A stretch of DNA of 9,076 nt. Origin: an uncultured Sporolactobacillus sp. (lineage in GTDB: Bacteria; Bacillota; Bacilli; Bacillales; Sporolactobacillaceae). How positions within the stretch are numbered: position 1 is the first letter of the stretch; each line of letters starts with the position of its first letter. The stretch covers positions 1-9,076 of the forward strand of contig UQRJ01000100.1 in NCBI GenBank assembly GCA_900543345.1, in the 5' to 3' direction. A model generated the notes under the pieces. That model had not been told where the DNA came from, searched no databases, and saw nothing but the letters and a program-made list of their open reading frames with translations. Positions 1-5,034 of this stretch are shown here, piece after piece. A program made the position numbers and the translations under genes.

Positions 1-21
1 GGAGATGTGTATAAGAGACAG
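1..21. other. Nextera transposase adapter remnant (artefact)
   Basis: Positions 3-21 read AGATGTGTATAAGAGACAG, the 19-base Tn5 mosaic end used in Nextera libraries. The two preceding G bases match the end of the Read 2 (i7-side) adapter arm rather than the Read 1 arm, which ends in GTC. This is library adapter left on the contig end, not genome. It is the reverse complement of 9030-9050, so the contig has a false 21-bp terminal inverted repeat. Confidence 0.97.
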
Positions 22-53
22 CCGTACGCTCTAGCCAGCTGAGCTACACCGCC
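22..53 (-). tRNA. tRNA, 5' part only, probably tRNA-Met (elongator); truncated by the contig end
   Basis: Read on the minus strand, position 53 begins a 7-base acceptor strand GGCGGTG. It is followed by TA, a D-arm with GCTC/GAGC stem, and the 5' side of the anticodon stem TACGG. The sequence then stops at the adapter, so anticodon, T-arm and 3' end are missing. The visible part agrees with my memory of the Bacillus elongator tRNA-Met gene. Because the anticodon is absent the identity is an inference. It starts one base after the CCA end of the upstream tRNA-Asn, so the two are almost certainly co-transcribed, and more tRNA genes may follow beyond the contig. Confidence 0.75.
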
Positions 54-54
54 A

Positions 55-129
55 TGGCTCCACAGGCAGGGTTCGAACCTGCGACCAATCGGTTAACAGC
101 CGATTGCTCTACCGCTGAGCTACTGTGGA
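55..129 (-). tRNA. tRNA-Asn (anticodon GTT), with encoded CCA
   Basis: A complete cloverleaf can be folded on the minus strand. The acceptor is TCCACAG (123-129) paired with 59-65. The D-stem is GCTC/GAGC. The anticodon stem pairs 100-104 with 88-92 around a 7-base loop carrying GTT (95-97 on the plus strand read AAC). The variable loop has 5 bases. The T-arm is GCAGG-TTCGAAC-CCTGC at 66-82. The discriminator base is G (58), and CCA is encoded at 55-57, giving 75 nt. GTT reads both Asn codons AAC and AAU. It is the first gene of a minus-strand tRNA cluster, with its own promoter at 150-178. Confidence 0.97.
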
Positions 130-149
130 ATAAATTAAGACCAAAAATG

Positions 150-178
150 AATTTATCACAACTGTCGGAGCCTGTCAA
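150..178 (-). promoter_or_regulatory. Sigma-A promoter of the tRNA-Asn cluster
   Basis: On the minus strand a perfect -35 TTGACA (173-178) is followed by a 17-base spacer and TAAATT (150-155, four of six matches to TATAAT). The predicted start near 143 lies about 14 bases before the mature tRNA 5' end at 129, a normal short leader. A perfect -35 is common for strong stable-RNA promoters. It also shows that the tRNAs need not be transcribed from the upstream nfeD-like gene. Confidence 0.7.
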
Positions 179-293
179 TATTCGTTGACACGCGGACAAG
201 TTGGGACGACAAAAAGAACTATATCATATTTATCCAAAAATGGCAACCTCTTTTTTTAGAGCGTCCCTTAAACCGAAACCGGCGACATTTCTC

Positions 294-923
294 TTACACA
301 ATCGGTTCGATGACTATCCGCGTCCCGTCAACTGAGACAACTTTGACCTGAACTTTGGCATCGAGAAATCGGCCGTCCGTTACGGCGCTGTAGTTTTTCC
401 CCTGGATTCTGACCGTGCCGACAGGATGAAACGGCGTCTGGGTCACACCTGCCTGCCCGACAAGGCTTCGATAATCTTCGCTCAGCGAATTATAACCTTT
501 TTCCGAGGACAACTTGTCGTGAAGCGTCAATTTATCCAGGTAATCACGCGTCGGCAAGATTTTACGAAAGGCAAGCGATCCGCAGGCACCGATGATGAAG
601 GCAATGCCGACCAACATGCCGTAGAGTAGAGACGGTGCCGGCATGGCACAGCCGATCACCATCAACAGAAATCCGAACACGCCGATGACACCCGTTGTAA
701 ACAATTTCCCGTCGATAATGATCAGGATCAGTCCGCCGACCAATAACAAGACGATCCAAGAGGAAGCCTGATCGGTCAGAAAATAAGTAAAATAGATAAT
801 AAATAAGCCGCTGCCCATAATGGCGAAAATACCCTTTGCTTTTACAAACATTTCGGCAAACAAGAAACACGAGGCCAGCAGAATGACGATAAATCCTCCT
901 GCCGGATAAGCCAGAAAGTCCAT
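294..923 (-). CDS. Short NfeD-family membrane protein with C-terminal OB-fold domain
   Basis: This is a 209-residue integral membrane protein. Hydrophobic segments lie at about residues 8-27, 31-50, 54-71, 75-93 and 97-119. A charged linker follows, and then a compact beta-rich domain at about 153-209 with the NfeD pattern: LVGQAGV, a TPFHPVGTVRI stretch, GRFLDA, and VKVVSVDGTRIVIEPI at the end. There is no N-terminal ClpP-like protease domain, so it belongs to the short NfeD class. NfeD proteins are membrane partners of flotillin/stomatin-type proteins in lipid-domain organisation and envelope stress; in B. subtilis such operons (yqeZ-yqfA, yuaF-floT) are sigma-W controlled. No flotillin or stomatin gene is next to it here. 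The Shine-Dalgarno sequence is weak. An ECF-type promoter candidate lies upstream at 987-1012. The family call is firm; the partner is unknown. Confidence 0.88.
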   Translation of the reverse strand: MDFLAYPAGGFIVILLASCFLFAEMFVKAKGIFAIMGSGLFIIYFTYFLTDQASSWIVLLLVGGLILIIIDGKLFTTGVIGVFGFLLMVIGCAMPAPSLLYGMLVGIAFIIGACGSLAFRKILPTRDYLDKLTLHDKLSSEKGYNSLSEDYRSLVGQAGVTQTPFHPVGTVRIQGKNYSAVTDGRFLDAKVQVKVVSVDGTRIVIEPIV

Positions 924-986
924 ACCAGATACCCACTTTCATCCATGAACATTAGGCGACGAATCGTCCGCTCTTTCATTAAACCA

Positions 987-1012
987 TACGTACCGACCGC
1001 TTGGAAGTTCCA
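987..1012 (-). promoter_or_regulatory. Candidate ECF (sigma-W-type) promoter of the nfeD-like gene
   Basis: On the minus strand TGGAAC (1007-1012) is followed by exactly 16 bases and CGTA (987-990). The B. subtilis sigma-W consensus is TGAAAC-N16-CGTA, so nine of ten informative positions match and the spacing is right. Transcription would begin near 979, about 55 bases before the ATG at 923. The match is credible because NfeD-family genes are known sigma-W targets. A sigma-A alternative (TTTAAT at about 979-984) has a poor -35. Confidence 0.55.
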
Positions 1013-1013
1013 A

Positions 1014-1042
1014 TTTACTTTTTTATCTATTTATTGCATATT
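1014..1042 (+). promoter_or_regulatory. Possible sigma-A promoter of the LysM gene
   Basis: TTTACT (1014-1019), a 17-base spacer and CATATT (1037-1042) give four of six matches at each element. The predicted start near 1049 leaves a leader of about 39 bases before the GTG at 1088. It is the best vegetative-type candidate in the divergent nfeD/LysM gap, but it is weak, and a sporulation-sigma promoter cannot be excluded. Confidence 0.3.
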
Positions 1043-1087
1043 TCGTCCGCCACCGGCATATATATTGTGGAAAGGAGCTGGGCCTTC

Positions 1088-1426
1088 GTGAAAAAGCGAG
1101 TGTTCATGATTCTTCTGCTCATTGCCGGCTGGACAAGCTACAGCGATCTGACGAGCGGATCGCTTCCCGCGGATGAAGCGGATTCTTCCGCCGTTCAGAC
1201 GCAACAGAAACGGCAGAAAGCGGCCATCCCTTTTCGAAGGATCACTGTATCTCCGGGCGACACGCTGCTGTCGGTCACGGAGCAAATCAGTCAACAGTTG
1301 CCGGCTATCGATACGGTCGTCGACGATTTTTCTGTACTGAATCCGTCAGTGGATCCGAACCATTTGCAAATCGGCGCGACCTATGCGTTCCCTTATTACG
1401 GAAAAAGTACCGCTACAAGCAAATAG
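1088..1426 (+). CDS. yqfZ: Small LysM-domain exported or membrane-anchored protein, YqfZ-like
   Basis: The protein has 112 residues. The start is taken as GTG at 1088 because AAAGGAG (1071-1077) sits 10 bases upstream; a start at 1001 would add a non-conserved leader and place this site inside the gene. Residues 1-4 are basic and 5-17 hydrophobic, acting as a signal anchor or signal peptide. Residues 18-50 form a polar Ser/Gln/Lys linker. Residues about 52-104 form one LysM-type domain (ITVSPGDTLLSV, then LNPSVDPNHLQIGATYAFP), which binds peptidoglycan or chitin-like glycans in this family. The adjacent ispG matches the yqfY(ispG)-yqfZ neighbourhood of B. subtilis, so I assign it as yqfZ-like by domain plus position. 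The role is unknown; a spore-envelope function is possible, since many small Bacillus LysM proteins have one, but the sequence does not prove it. Confidence 0.75.
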   Translation: MKKRVFMILLLIAGWTSYSDLTSGSLPADEADSSAVQTQQKRQKAAIPFRRITVSPGDTLLSVTEQISQQLPAIDTVVDDFSVLNPSVDPNHLQIGATYAFPYYGKSTATSK

Positions 1427-1446
1427 CCGTCTGCTTTTCGAATTCA

Positions 1447-1455
1447 TGTTATACT
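1447..1455 (+). promoter_or_regulatory. Extended -10 promoter of ispG
   Basis: TATACT at 1450-1455 (five of six) is preceded by TG at 1447-1448 with one base between, making an extended -10. No good -35 lies at the expected distance, which fits extended -10 promoters. The predicted start is near 1462, about 52 bases before the GTG of ispG, and falls inside the inverted repeat at 1456-1489. Confidence 0.55.
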
Positions 1456-1489
1456 GAATGTATGCCACGGGATCACCGGACATACATTC
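1456..1489 (+). repeat. Perfect 9-bp inverted repeat over the ispG transcription start
   Basis: GAATGTATG (1456-1464) and CATACATTC (1481-1489) are exact reverse complements separated by 16 bases. A further CGG/CCG pairing inside (1468-1470 with 1476-1478) would extend it as a hairpin. It begins immediately after the -10 hexamer and ends 9 bases before the AAAGGAG ribosome site. The predicted start (about 1462) lies within the left arm, so a DNA operator for a dimeric regulator fits better than an mRNA hairpin, but both are possible. Confidence 0.5.
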
Positions 1490-1513
1490 TTGCTGACAAA
1501 GGAGCGATAGGCT

Positions 1514-2620
1514 GTGCCTGAAATGACGCCGCGCACTAAAACAAGAAAAGTGAGAGTCGGCAATTTAACAATCGGCGGAGCCGATGAAGTGATCGTGCAG
1601 AGCATGACAACGACAAAAACGCGGGACGTCGCCGCCACAGTCGCCCAGATACACCGGCTGGAAAATGCAGGATGTCAGCTGGTCCGAGTCGCTTGCCCGA
1701 CCATGGCGGACGCCCTTGCGATTCCGGACATCAAGCGGCAAATCCATATTCCGCTGGTCGTCGATATTCATTTTAATTATAAACTGGCGCTGAAAGCGAT
1801 TGAGGGCGGCGCGGATAAGATCCGGATTAATCCGGGCAATATCGGTAAACGCGAGAACATCGAAGCCGTCGTTCGGGCGGCAAAAGACAAACACGTTCCG
1901 ATCCGGATCGGTGTGAACGCCGGGTCATTGGAACGGCCGATTCTCGAAAAATACGGCTATCCGACGGCCGACGGCATGGTGGAAAGCGCGGTGCACGATA
2001 TCAGAATTCTTGAAGATCTCGATTTCCATGATATTGTCGTCTCACTGAAGGCGTCGAATATTAAGCTGGCGGTGGCCGCGTATGAGCAGGCGGCGCGGAC
2101 GTTCAACTATCCGCTACACCTCGGTATCACCGAATCGGGAACAAAGTTTTCCGGCAGTATTAAGAGCGCGGCCGGGCTCGGCATCCTGCTCAACGAAGGA
2201 CTGGGGAACACCATGCGTATTTCCCTGTCCGCGGATCCGGTGGAAGAAGTGAAGGTATGCCGCGAACTTTTGAAGGCATTCGGCCTGACGAATGCGGCTA
2301 CACTTGTTTCCTGCCCGACGTGCGGCCGCATTCAGATCGATCTGATTAAAATCGCTAACGAAGTCGAGCAGTATATCGATCACATTAATGCACCGATCAA
2401 GGTCTCCGTCCTTGGCTGCGCAGTGAACGGCCCGGGCGAAGCGCGCGAGGCGGATATCGGCATTGCCGGCGGCCGCGGCGAAGGCTTATTGTTCCGTCAC
2501 GGCAAAGTCATTCGCAAAGTGCCGGAAGAGCGGATGGTCGACGAATTGAAAATTGAAATCGACAAACTGGCCGATGCATATTTCGCTAAGAAAAAACAGC
2601 AGGAAAAAATCAACAGCTGA
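1514..2620 (+). CDS. ispG: 4-hydroxy-3-methylbut-2-en-1-yl diphosphate synthase (IspG/GcpE)
   Basis: IspG catalyses the penultimate step of the MEP isoprenoid pathway, reducing 2-C-methyl-D-erythritol 2,4-cyclodiphosphate to HMBPP with a [4Fe-4S] cluster, in the cytosol. The protein has 368 residues, normal for the bacterial two-domain form. Residues about 1-260 form the TIM-barrel (VGNLTIGG, VQSMTTT, VDIHFNYKLA, INPGNIG, RIGVNAGSL, GITESGT). The C-terminal iron-sulphur domain carries Cys267 and Cys270 in SCPTC, Cys302 in GCAVNGPGEA, and Glu309, matching the CxxC...C...E ligand set of the family. GTG at 1514 is chosen because AAAGGAG (1498-1504) lies 9 bases upstream; ATG at 1523 is the alternative. 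It has its own extended -10 promoter, so it is probably not dependent on the LysM gene. Its pathway successor ispH lies about 4.5 kb downstream on the same strand. Confidence 0.97.
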   Translation: MPEMTPRTKTRKVRVGNLTIGGADEVIVQSMTTTKTRDVAATVAQIHRLENAGCQLVRVACPTMADALAIPDIKRQIHIPLVVDIHFNYKLALKAIEGGADKIRINPGNIGKRENIEAVVRAAKDKHVPIRIGVNAGSLERPILEKYGYPTADGMVESAVHDIRILEDLDFHDIVVSLKASNIKLAVAAYEQAARTFNYPLHLGITESGTKFSGSIKSAAGLGILLNEGLGNTMRISLSADPVEEVKVCRELLKAFGLTNAATLVSCPTCGRIQIDLIKIANEVEQYIDHINAPIKVSVLGCAVNGPGEAREADIGIAGGRGEGLLFRHGKVIRKVPEERMVDELKIEIDKLADAYFAKKKQQEKINS

Positions 2621-2665
2621 TCTGTTTCCGGTTTGCCGTTTTTATAAAAAAAGCGCCGGTCTATC

Positions 2666-2717
2666 AATTAACCGTATCCACTTGGATTCTTATTCGTTCC
2701 ATTGGATACGGTTAATT
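2666..2717 (+). terminator. 15-bp perfect stem-loop, probable ispG terminator
   Basis: AATTAACCGTATCCA (2666-2680) and its exact reverse complement (2703-2717) flank a 22-base loop. The loop can form a further 4-bp helix (TGGA 2683-2686 with TCCA 2698-2701). The stem begins 46 bases after the ispG stop. On the plus strand it is followed by TTATATATAT, a U-rich but not pure U tract. On the minus strand no U tract follows directly, so it mainly suits ispG. An upstream AT-rich element (CG-TTTTT-ATA-AAAAA type, about 2639-2656) may add to termination. Confidence 0.55.
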
Positions 2718-2784
2718 TTATATATATCGGCTCTTTCATTTATTTTGCATATGATTTCTTTTGCACAGACTGTATCCGCCTTCA

Positions 2785-2805
2785 CGGGAAGGTTAACTTT
2801 TCCCG
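2785..2805 (-). terminator. Small stem-loop after the nitroreductase stop codon
   Basis: CGGGAA (2785-2790) pairs with TTCCCG (2800-2805) around a 9-base loop, starting two bases past the nitroreductase stop (2808-2810). The stem is short and is not followed by a U run on the minus strand, so a termination role is uncertain. It could instead protect the 3' end. Confidence 0.3.
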
Positions 2806-2807
2806 CT

Positions 2808-3392
2808 TCAAGACTCAACCCAGTCCGCAATTTCCTCGACCGATTTGCGTTCGCGAACCGGCGGATGATAATCGTCCTGCGGATAGCCGACATACAGATA
2901 GCCGAGCACCAGGCCGTTTTCGGAGACAGCGAATGCTTGTTTCATTTCGTCCGTATAAGAGGCGTCTCCAGTCCGCCAGATGGCGCCGAGGCCAAATGCA
3001 TGAATGGCCAGCAGCATGTTTTCCACCGCACATGCCGTTGCGGCGATTTCTTCTACCCGTACGACTTTCGGGCTGTCCGACGGCTCAATCGTCACAACGA
3101 TTAGTAGCGGTGCCCGTCTGGCCTTAGCCAGTCCCTTAGCCATTGCTGTATTAATTACTTGTTGATCGGGATCGCGCAATTTTTTTACGTTCAGTCTGCC
3201 GTAGACCTTCCCCAGCTTATCCCGGCCGTCACCGGTCAGCACGAAGAAGTGCCACGGTTCGGTATTATGGTGATTCGGCCCTCTTCTCGCCGCATCAAGA
3301 ATCTGCAGAATGAGCGCTTTCGACGGTACTTGATCCTTGAATTTACGAACCGAACGTCTCGTCTTGATCGTTTCGATGGCATCCACTTGCAT
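2808..3392 (-). CDS. Nitroreductase-family FMN-dependent oxidoreductase (YdjA/YfhC-like)
   Basis: The product is a flavoprotein of the nitroreductase fold, normally a homodimer binding FMN and using NAD(P)H to reduce nitroaromatics, quinones or other electron acceptors in the cytosol. From the preferred ATG at 3392 it has 194 residues. The N-terminal FMN phosphate motif is RRSVRKF (residues 12-18). A second FMN segment PNHHNTEPW lies at 39-47, ENMLLA at 124-129, the FMN-contacting GLGAIWRTG at 134-142, and the terminal strand GYLYVGYP at 164-171. The GAIWRTG form points to the small YdjA/YfhC branch. The start at 3392 puts RRSVRKF at the usual distance and has AAGG five bases upstream; ATG at 3413 would add seven residues and lacks a ribosome site. 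The substrate cannot be read from sequence. The gene is monocistronic between ispG and the DUF4190 gene, with a promoter and candidate operator just upstream. Confidence 0.9.
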   Translation of the reverse strand: MQVDAIETIKTRRSVRKFKDQVPSKALILQILDAARRGPNHHNTEPWHFFVLTGDGRDKLGKVYGRLNVKKLRDPDQQVINTAMAKGLAKARRAPLLIVVTIEPSDSPKVVRVEEIAATACAVENMLLAIHAFGLGAIWRTGDASYTDEMKQAFAVSENGLVLGYLYVGYPQDDYHPPVRERKSVEEIADWVES

Positions 3393-3428
3393 CAGTCCCT
3401 TAATATATTTCAATATTGTGTCACATAT

Positions 3429-3445
3429 TTACAGATATATTGTAA
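3429..3445. promoter_or_regulatory. Candidate operator: inverted repeat TTACA-N7-TGTAA
   Basis: Plus-strand TTACA (3429-3433) and TGTAA (3441-3445) are perfect inverted half-sites with a 7-base AT-rich centre. The site covers the nitroreductase -10 and the predicted start, the classic position for repression. TTAC/GTAA half-sites resemble operators of redox-sensing MarR/DUF24 regulators that control nitroreductases and quinone reductases in Bacillus. The regulator identity is an inference. Confidence 0.4.
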
Positions 3446-3468
3446 CATGGATCACATCATGCAGTCAG
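3439..3468 (-). promoter_or_regulatory. Sigma-A-type promoter of the nitroreductase gene
   Basis: On the minus strand CTGACT (3463-3468), an 18-base spacer and TACAAT (3439-3444, five of six) form a plausible promoter. The start would be near 3432, about 40 bases before the preferred ATG at 3392. The -10 lies within the inverted repeat 3429-3445. Confidence 0.5.
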
Positions 3469-3490
3469 TAAAAAGATTCTCCCTTCCAAT

Positions 3491-3526
3491 AGGAAAGGCA
3501 CTTTGCCGAAGCAAAGTGCCTTTCCT
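3491..3526 (-). terminator. 16-bp perfect hairpin with UUCG tetraloop, terminator of the DUF4190 gene
   Basis: AGGAAAGGCACTTTGC (3491-3506) is exactly complementary to 3511-3526, with a 4-base loop at 3507-3510. On the minus strand the loop reads C-TTCG-G, the exceptionally stable cUUCGg tetraloop. It begins four bases after the stop codon of the DUF4190 gene (3531-3533). The inner GC-rich part followed by TTTCCTATT provides a modest U-rich tail. It also separates this transcript from the nitroreductase promoter. Confidence 0.75.
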
Positions 3527-3530
3527 GCTG

Positions 3531-3887
3531 TCAACCGAAAAGCGGCGACAATAATTGAAATAGAACCGCAACCGCGCCGATCCCCATCGCCCACCCGCCA
3601 AGTGTGCGGGAACCTTCGCGAAAGGCAATATAACCGATAACGATACCGGCAATGCCCATGATGATCGGCAGGAAAAAGAAGGCGATACAGGAGAGGATTA
3701 GTGCCAGCCAACCCATTCCCCGACCTTCTCCGACCTCGCGCCGTTCACCGGATCCAAGCGGGCGGCCATCCCGGTCGCCTTGCTCTTCATACTGATCGGC
3801 GGCCAATTCTTTTGCATATTCCTCATTATTGAAAGCATGTTGCTTATCATATAATGAGTCGTCGTCGAAATGATCCCTTCCTGCCAT
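3531..3887 (-). CDS. yqfX: DUF4190-type small membrane protein, YqfX-like
   Basis: The protein has 118 residues. Residues 1-57 are polar and acidic with no hydrophobic stretch (FDDDSLYDKQHAFN, EQGDRDGRP), probably cytoplasmic and disordered. Residues about 59-88 and 97-117 are two glycine-rich membrane segments (GWLALILSCIAFFFLPIIMG, GIVIGYIAFREG, GGWAMGIGAVAVLF), the DUF4190 hairpin pattern. The start is ATG at 3887, with GAGGGG five bases upstream; a longer reading from 3917 would add ten residues with no ribosome site. Position near ispG and the C-terminal hairpin match B. subtilis YqfX as I remember it. The function is unknown. It lies 61 bases downstream of the histidine kinase on the same strand and may be co-transcribed with it, ending at the hairpin 3491-3526. 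Confidence 0.75.
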   Translation of the reverse strand: MAGRDHFDDDSLYDKQHAFNNEEYAKELAADQYEEQGDRDGRPLGSGERREVGEGRGMGWLALILSCIAFFFLPIIMGIAGIVIGYIAFREGSRTLGGWAMGIGAVAVLFQLLSPLFG

Positions 3888-3948
3888 CGTGACCCCTCGC
3901 TTTCGATTTAGGATCACGTATAGTGTGACTCATTCCGGCGTTTTCATT

Positions 3949-4959
3949 TTAAGCATTTTCTGGAAGAACCTCTTTAACTGCAAAGGGAAGCAGAAAACTG
4001 ACGGTCGTTCCTTTTCCGTGGACACTGCTGATACAGAAGCTGCCGTGATGATCGGCAATGATTTTTTTGCACAGCGACAGGCCGATGCCCGTGCCGTTCT
4101 GTTTCGTGGAATAAAACGATCGGCCGATCTTTTTCAGCGCGTCGGTCTCAATGCCCGCGCCATTGTCCGTTAGCGCGAACCGATAACCTTCTTTCTCGGC
4201 AGACCCCTTGAAAAAGAGCCGCTTATCGCATACACCCTTGGCTTCCACTGCTTCGAGTGCATTGCGGAAGATATTCAGCATCACCTGCTTAATCATTGAA
4301 AAGTCGACCGAACATACCTGATCGCTATCGTCCACCTCGTAATCAAGACGTACTTTTTTGACTTTGCATTCCGACGAAATCAAGGCGATTAAAGAAGAAC
4401 ACAATTTGTCCGGCGCAATCGGTTCAAAATGTATTTTTCGTTTCGATAATCGGAGAAAATTTTCCAGCAGGTTGTGCATCCGGTCGATTTCCGCTAAAAT
4501 AGTCTTTTGATATTTATCAATATCCTGAGAATAGGCGGACAGTTGGACAAATCCTCGAATCACCGTCAATGGATTTCTCAATTCATGGACAAATTCCGCG
4601 GCGAATTTAGTCATCAGATCCGTTTGAAAACCGGCTAAGTAGATCTTACTGTCTTTATACAATCCGTTATAGAGCGTTCCCACCCCGCTGCTTGTCGTCG
4701 AATGGTGCAGCAGGACGGTCACGACTTCTCTGCTCTCCCTGACAGTTTGGAGAAACTCCTCTGCTTCGTACCGTGCATGATTACGAAAAAAATCGAGAAA
4801 ACTACGACCGAAACGGTTAACCATCATCTCTCCGTTCCGATTGCAATCGAGTATCTTCCCTTCAGGGGTCATACAGAACTGAATTTCCAAAGATAACGGA
4901 TATTCGAACGGACCTTTTTCTGAAACGGATGGAAAGGATTCATGATAGATGATGGGCAA
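3949..4959 (-). CDS. Soluble PAS-like sensor histidine kinase, orphan, sporulation-kinase-like
   Basis: The predicted product has 336 residues and no membrane segment. Residues about 20-112 look like a divergent PAS-type sensor (LEIQFCMTPEGKILDCNRNG, FLDFF, then a beta-rich end KIYLAGFQ). The DHp domain follows with the phosphoacceptor His125 in FVHELRNPLTVIRGFVQL. The ATPase domain carries the N box at 225-238 with Asn233, the G1 box DNGAGI (265-270), the F box around Phe282 (SFYSTK) and the G2 box GTGIGLSL (289-296), so all catalytic motifs are intact. The HELRNPLT H-box and FYSTKxxGTGIGL spacing are typical of Bacillus phosphorelay kinases (KinA/KinB/KinE class), which donate phosphate to Spo0F. 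There is no response regulator in this window. The start is TTG at 4959: an in-frame TGA directly precedes it and GAGGAG lies just upstream, though only 3 bases away. The signal sensed is unknown. Confidence 0.88.
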   Translation of the reverse strand: MPIIYHESFPSVSEKGPFEYPLSLEIQFCMTPEGKILDCNRNGEMMVNRFGRSFLDFFRNHARYEAEEFLQTVRESREVVTVLLHHSTTSSGVGTLYNGLYKDSKIYLAGFQTDLMTKFAAEFVHELRNPLTVIRGFVQLSAYSQDIDKYQKTILAEIDRMHNLLENFLRLSKRKIHFEPIAPDKLCSSLIALISSECKVKKVRLDYEVDDSDQVCSVDFSMIKQVMLNIFRNALEAVEAKGVCDKRLFFKGSAEKEGYRFALTDNGAGIETDALKKIGRSFYSTKQNGTGIGLSLCKKIIADHHGSFCISSVHGKGTTVSFLLPFAVKEVLPENA

Positions 4960-5034
4960 TCACTCCTCTTCACAGTTTGTCCGATGTTGCGATCCGCATT
5001 CCCCGATGTTCATTTCTCGCTCCCGTTATAGCCT

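Noticed and set aside
562..942. Minus-strand frame in front of and overlapping the NfeD gene
   Set aside because: It is a frame-shifted shadow of the NfeD coding sequence, with Arg/His/Cys-rich composition and no family match.
1036..1064. GCATA and CATATATA before the LysM gene as a forespore (sigma-G/F) promoter
   Set aside because: The -10 fits the consensus poorly, and the start would fall right at the ribosome binding site at 1071, leaving no usable leader.
2553..3127. Plus-strand frames running from the ispG end across the nitroreductase
   Set aside because: They cross the ispG terminator region and lie antisense to a well-supported nitroreductase. The composition is not protein-like.
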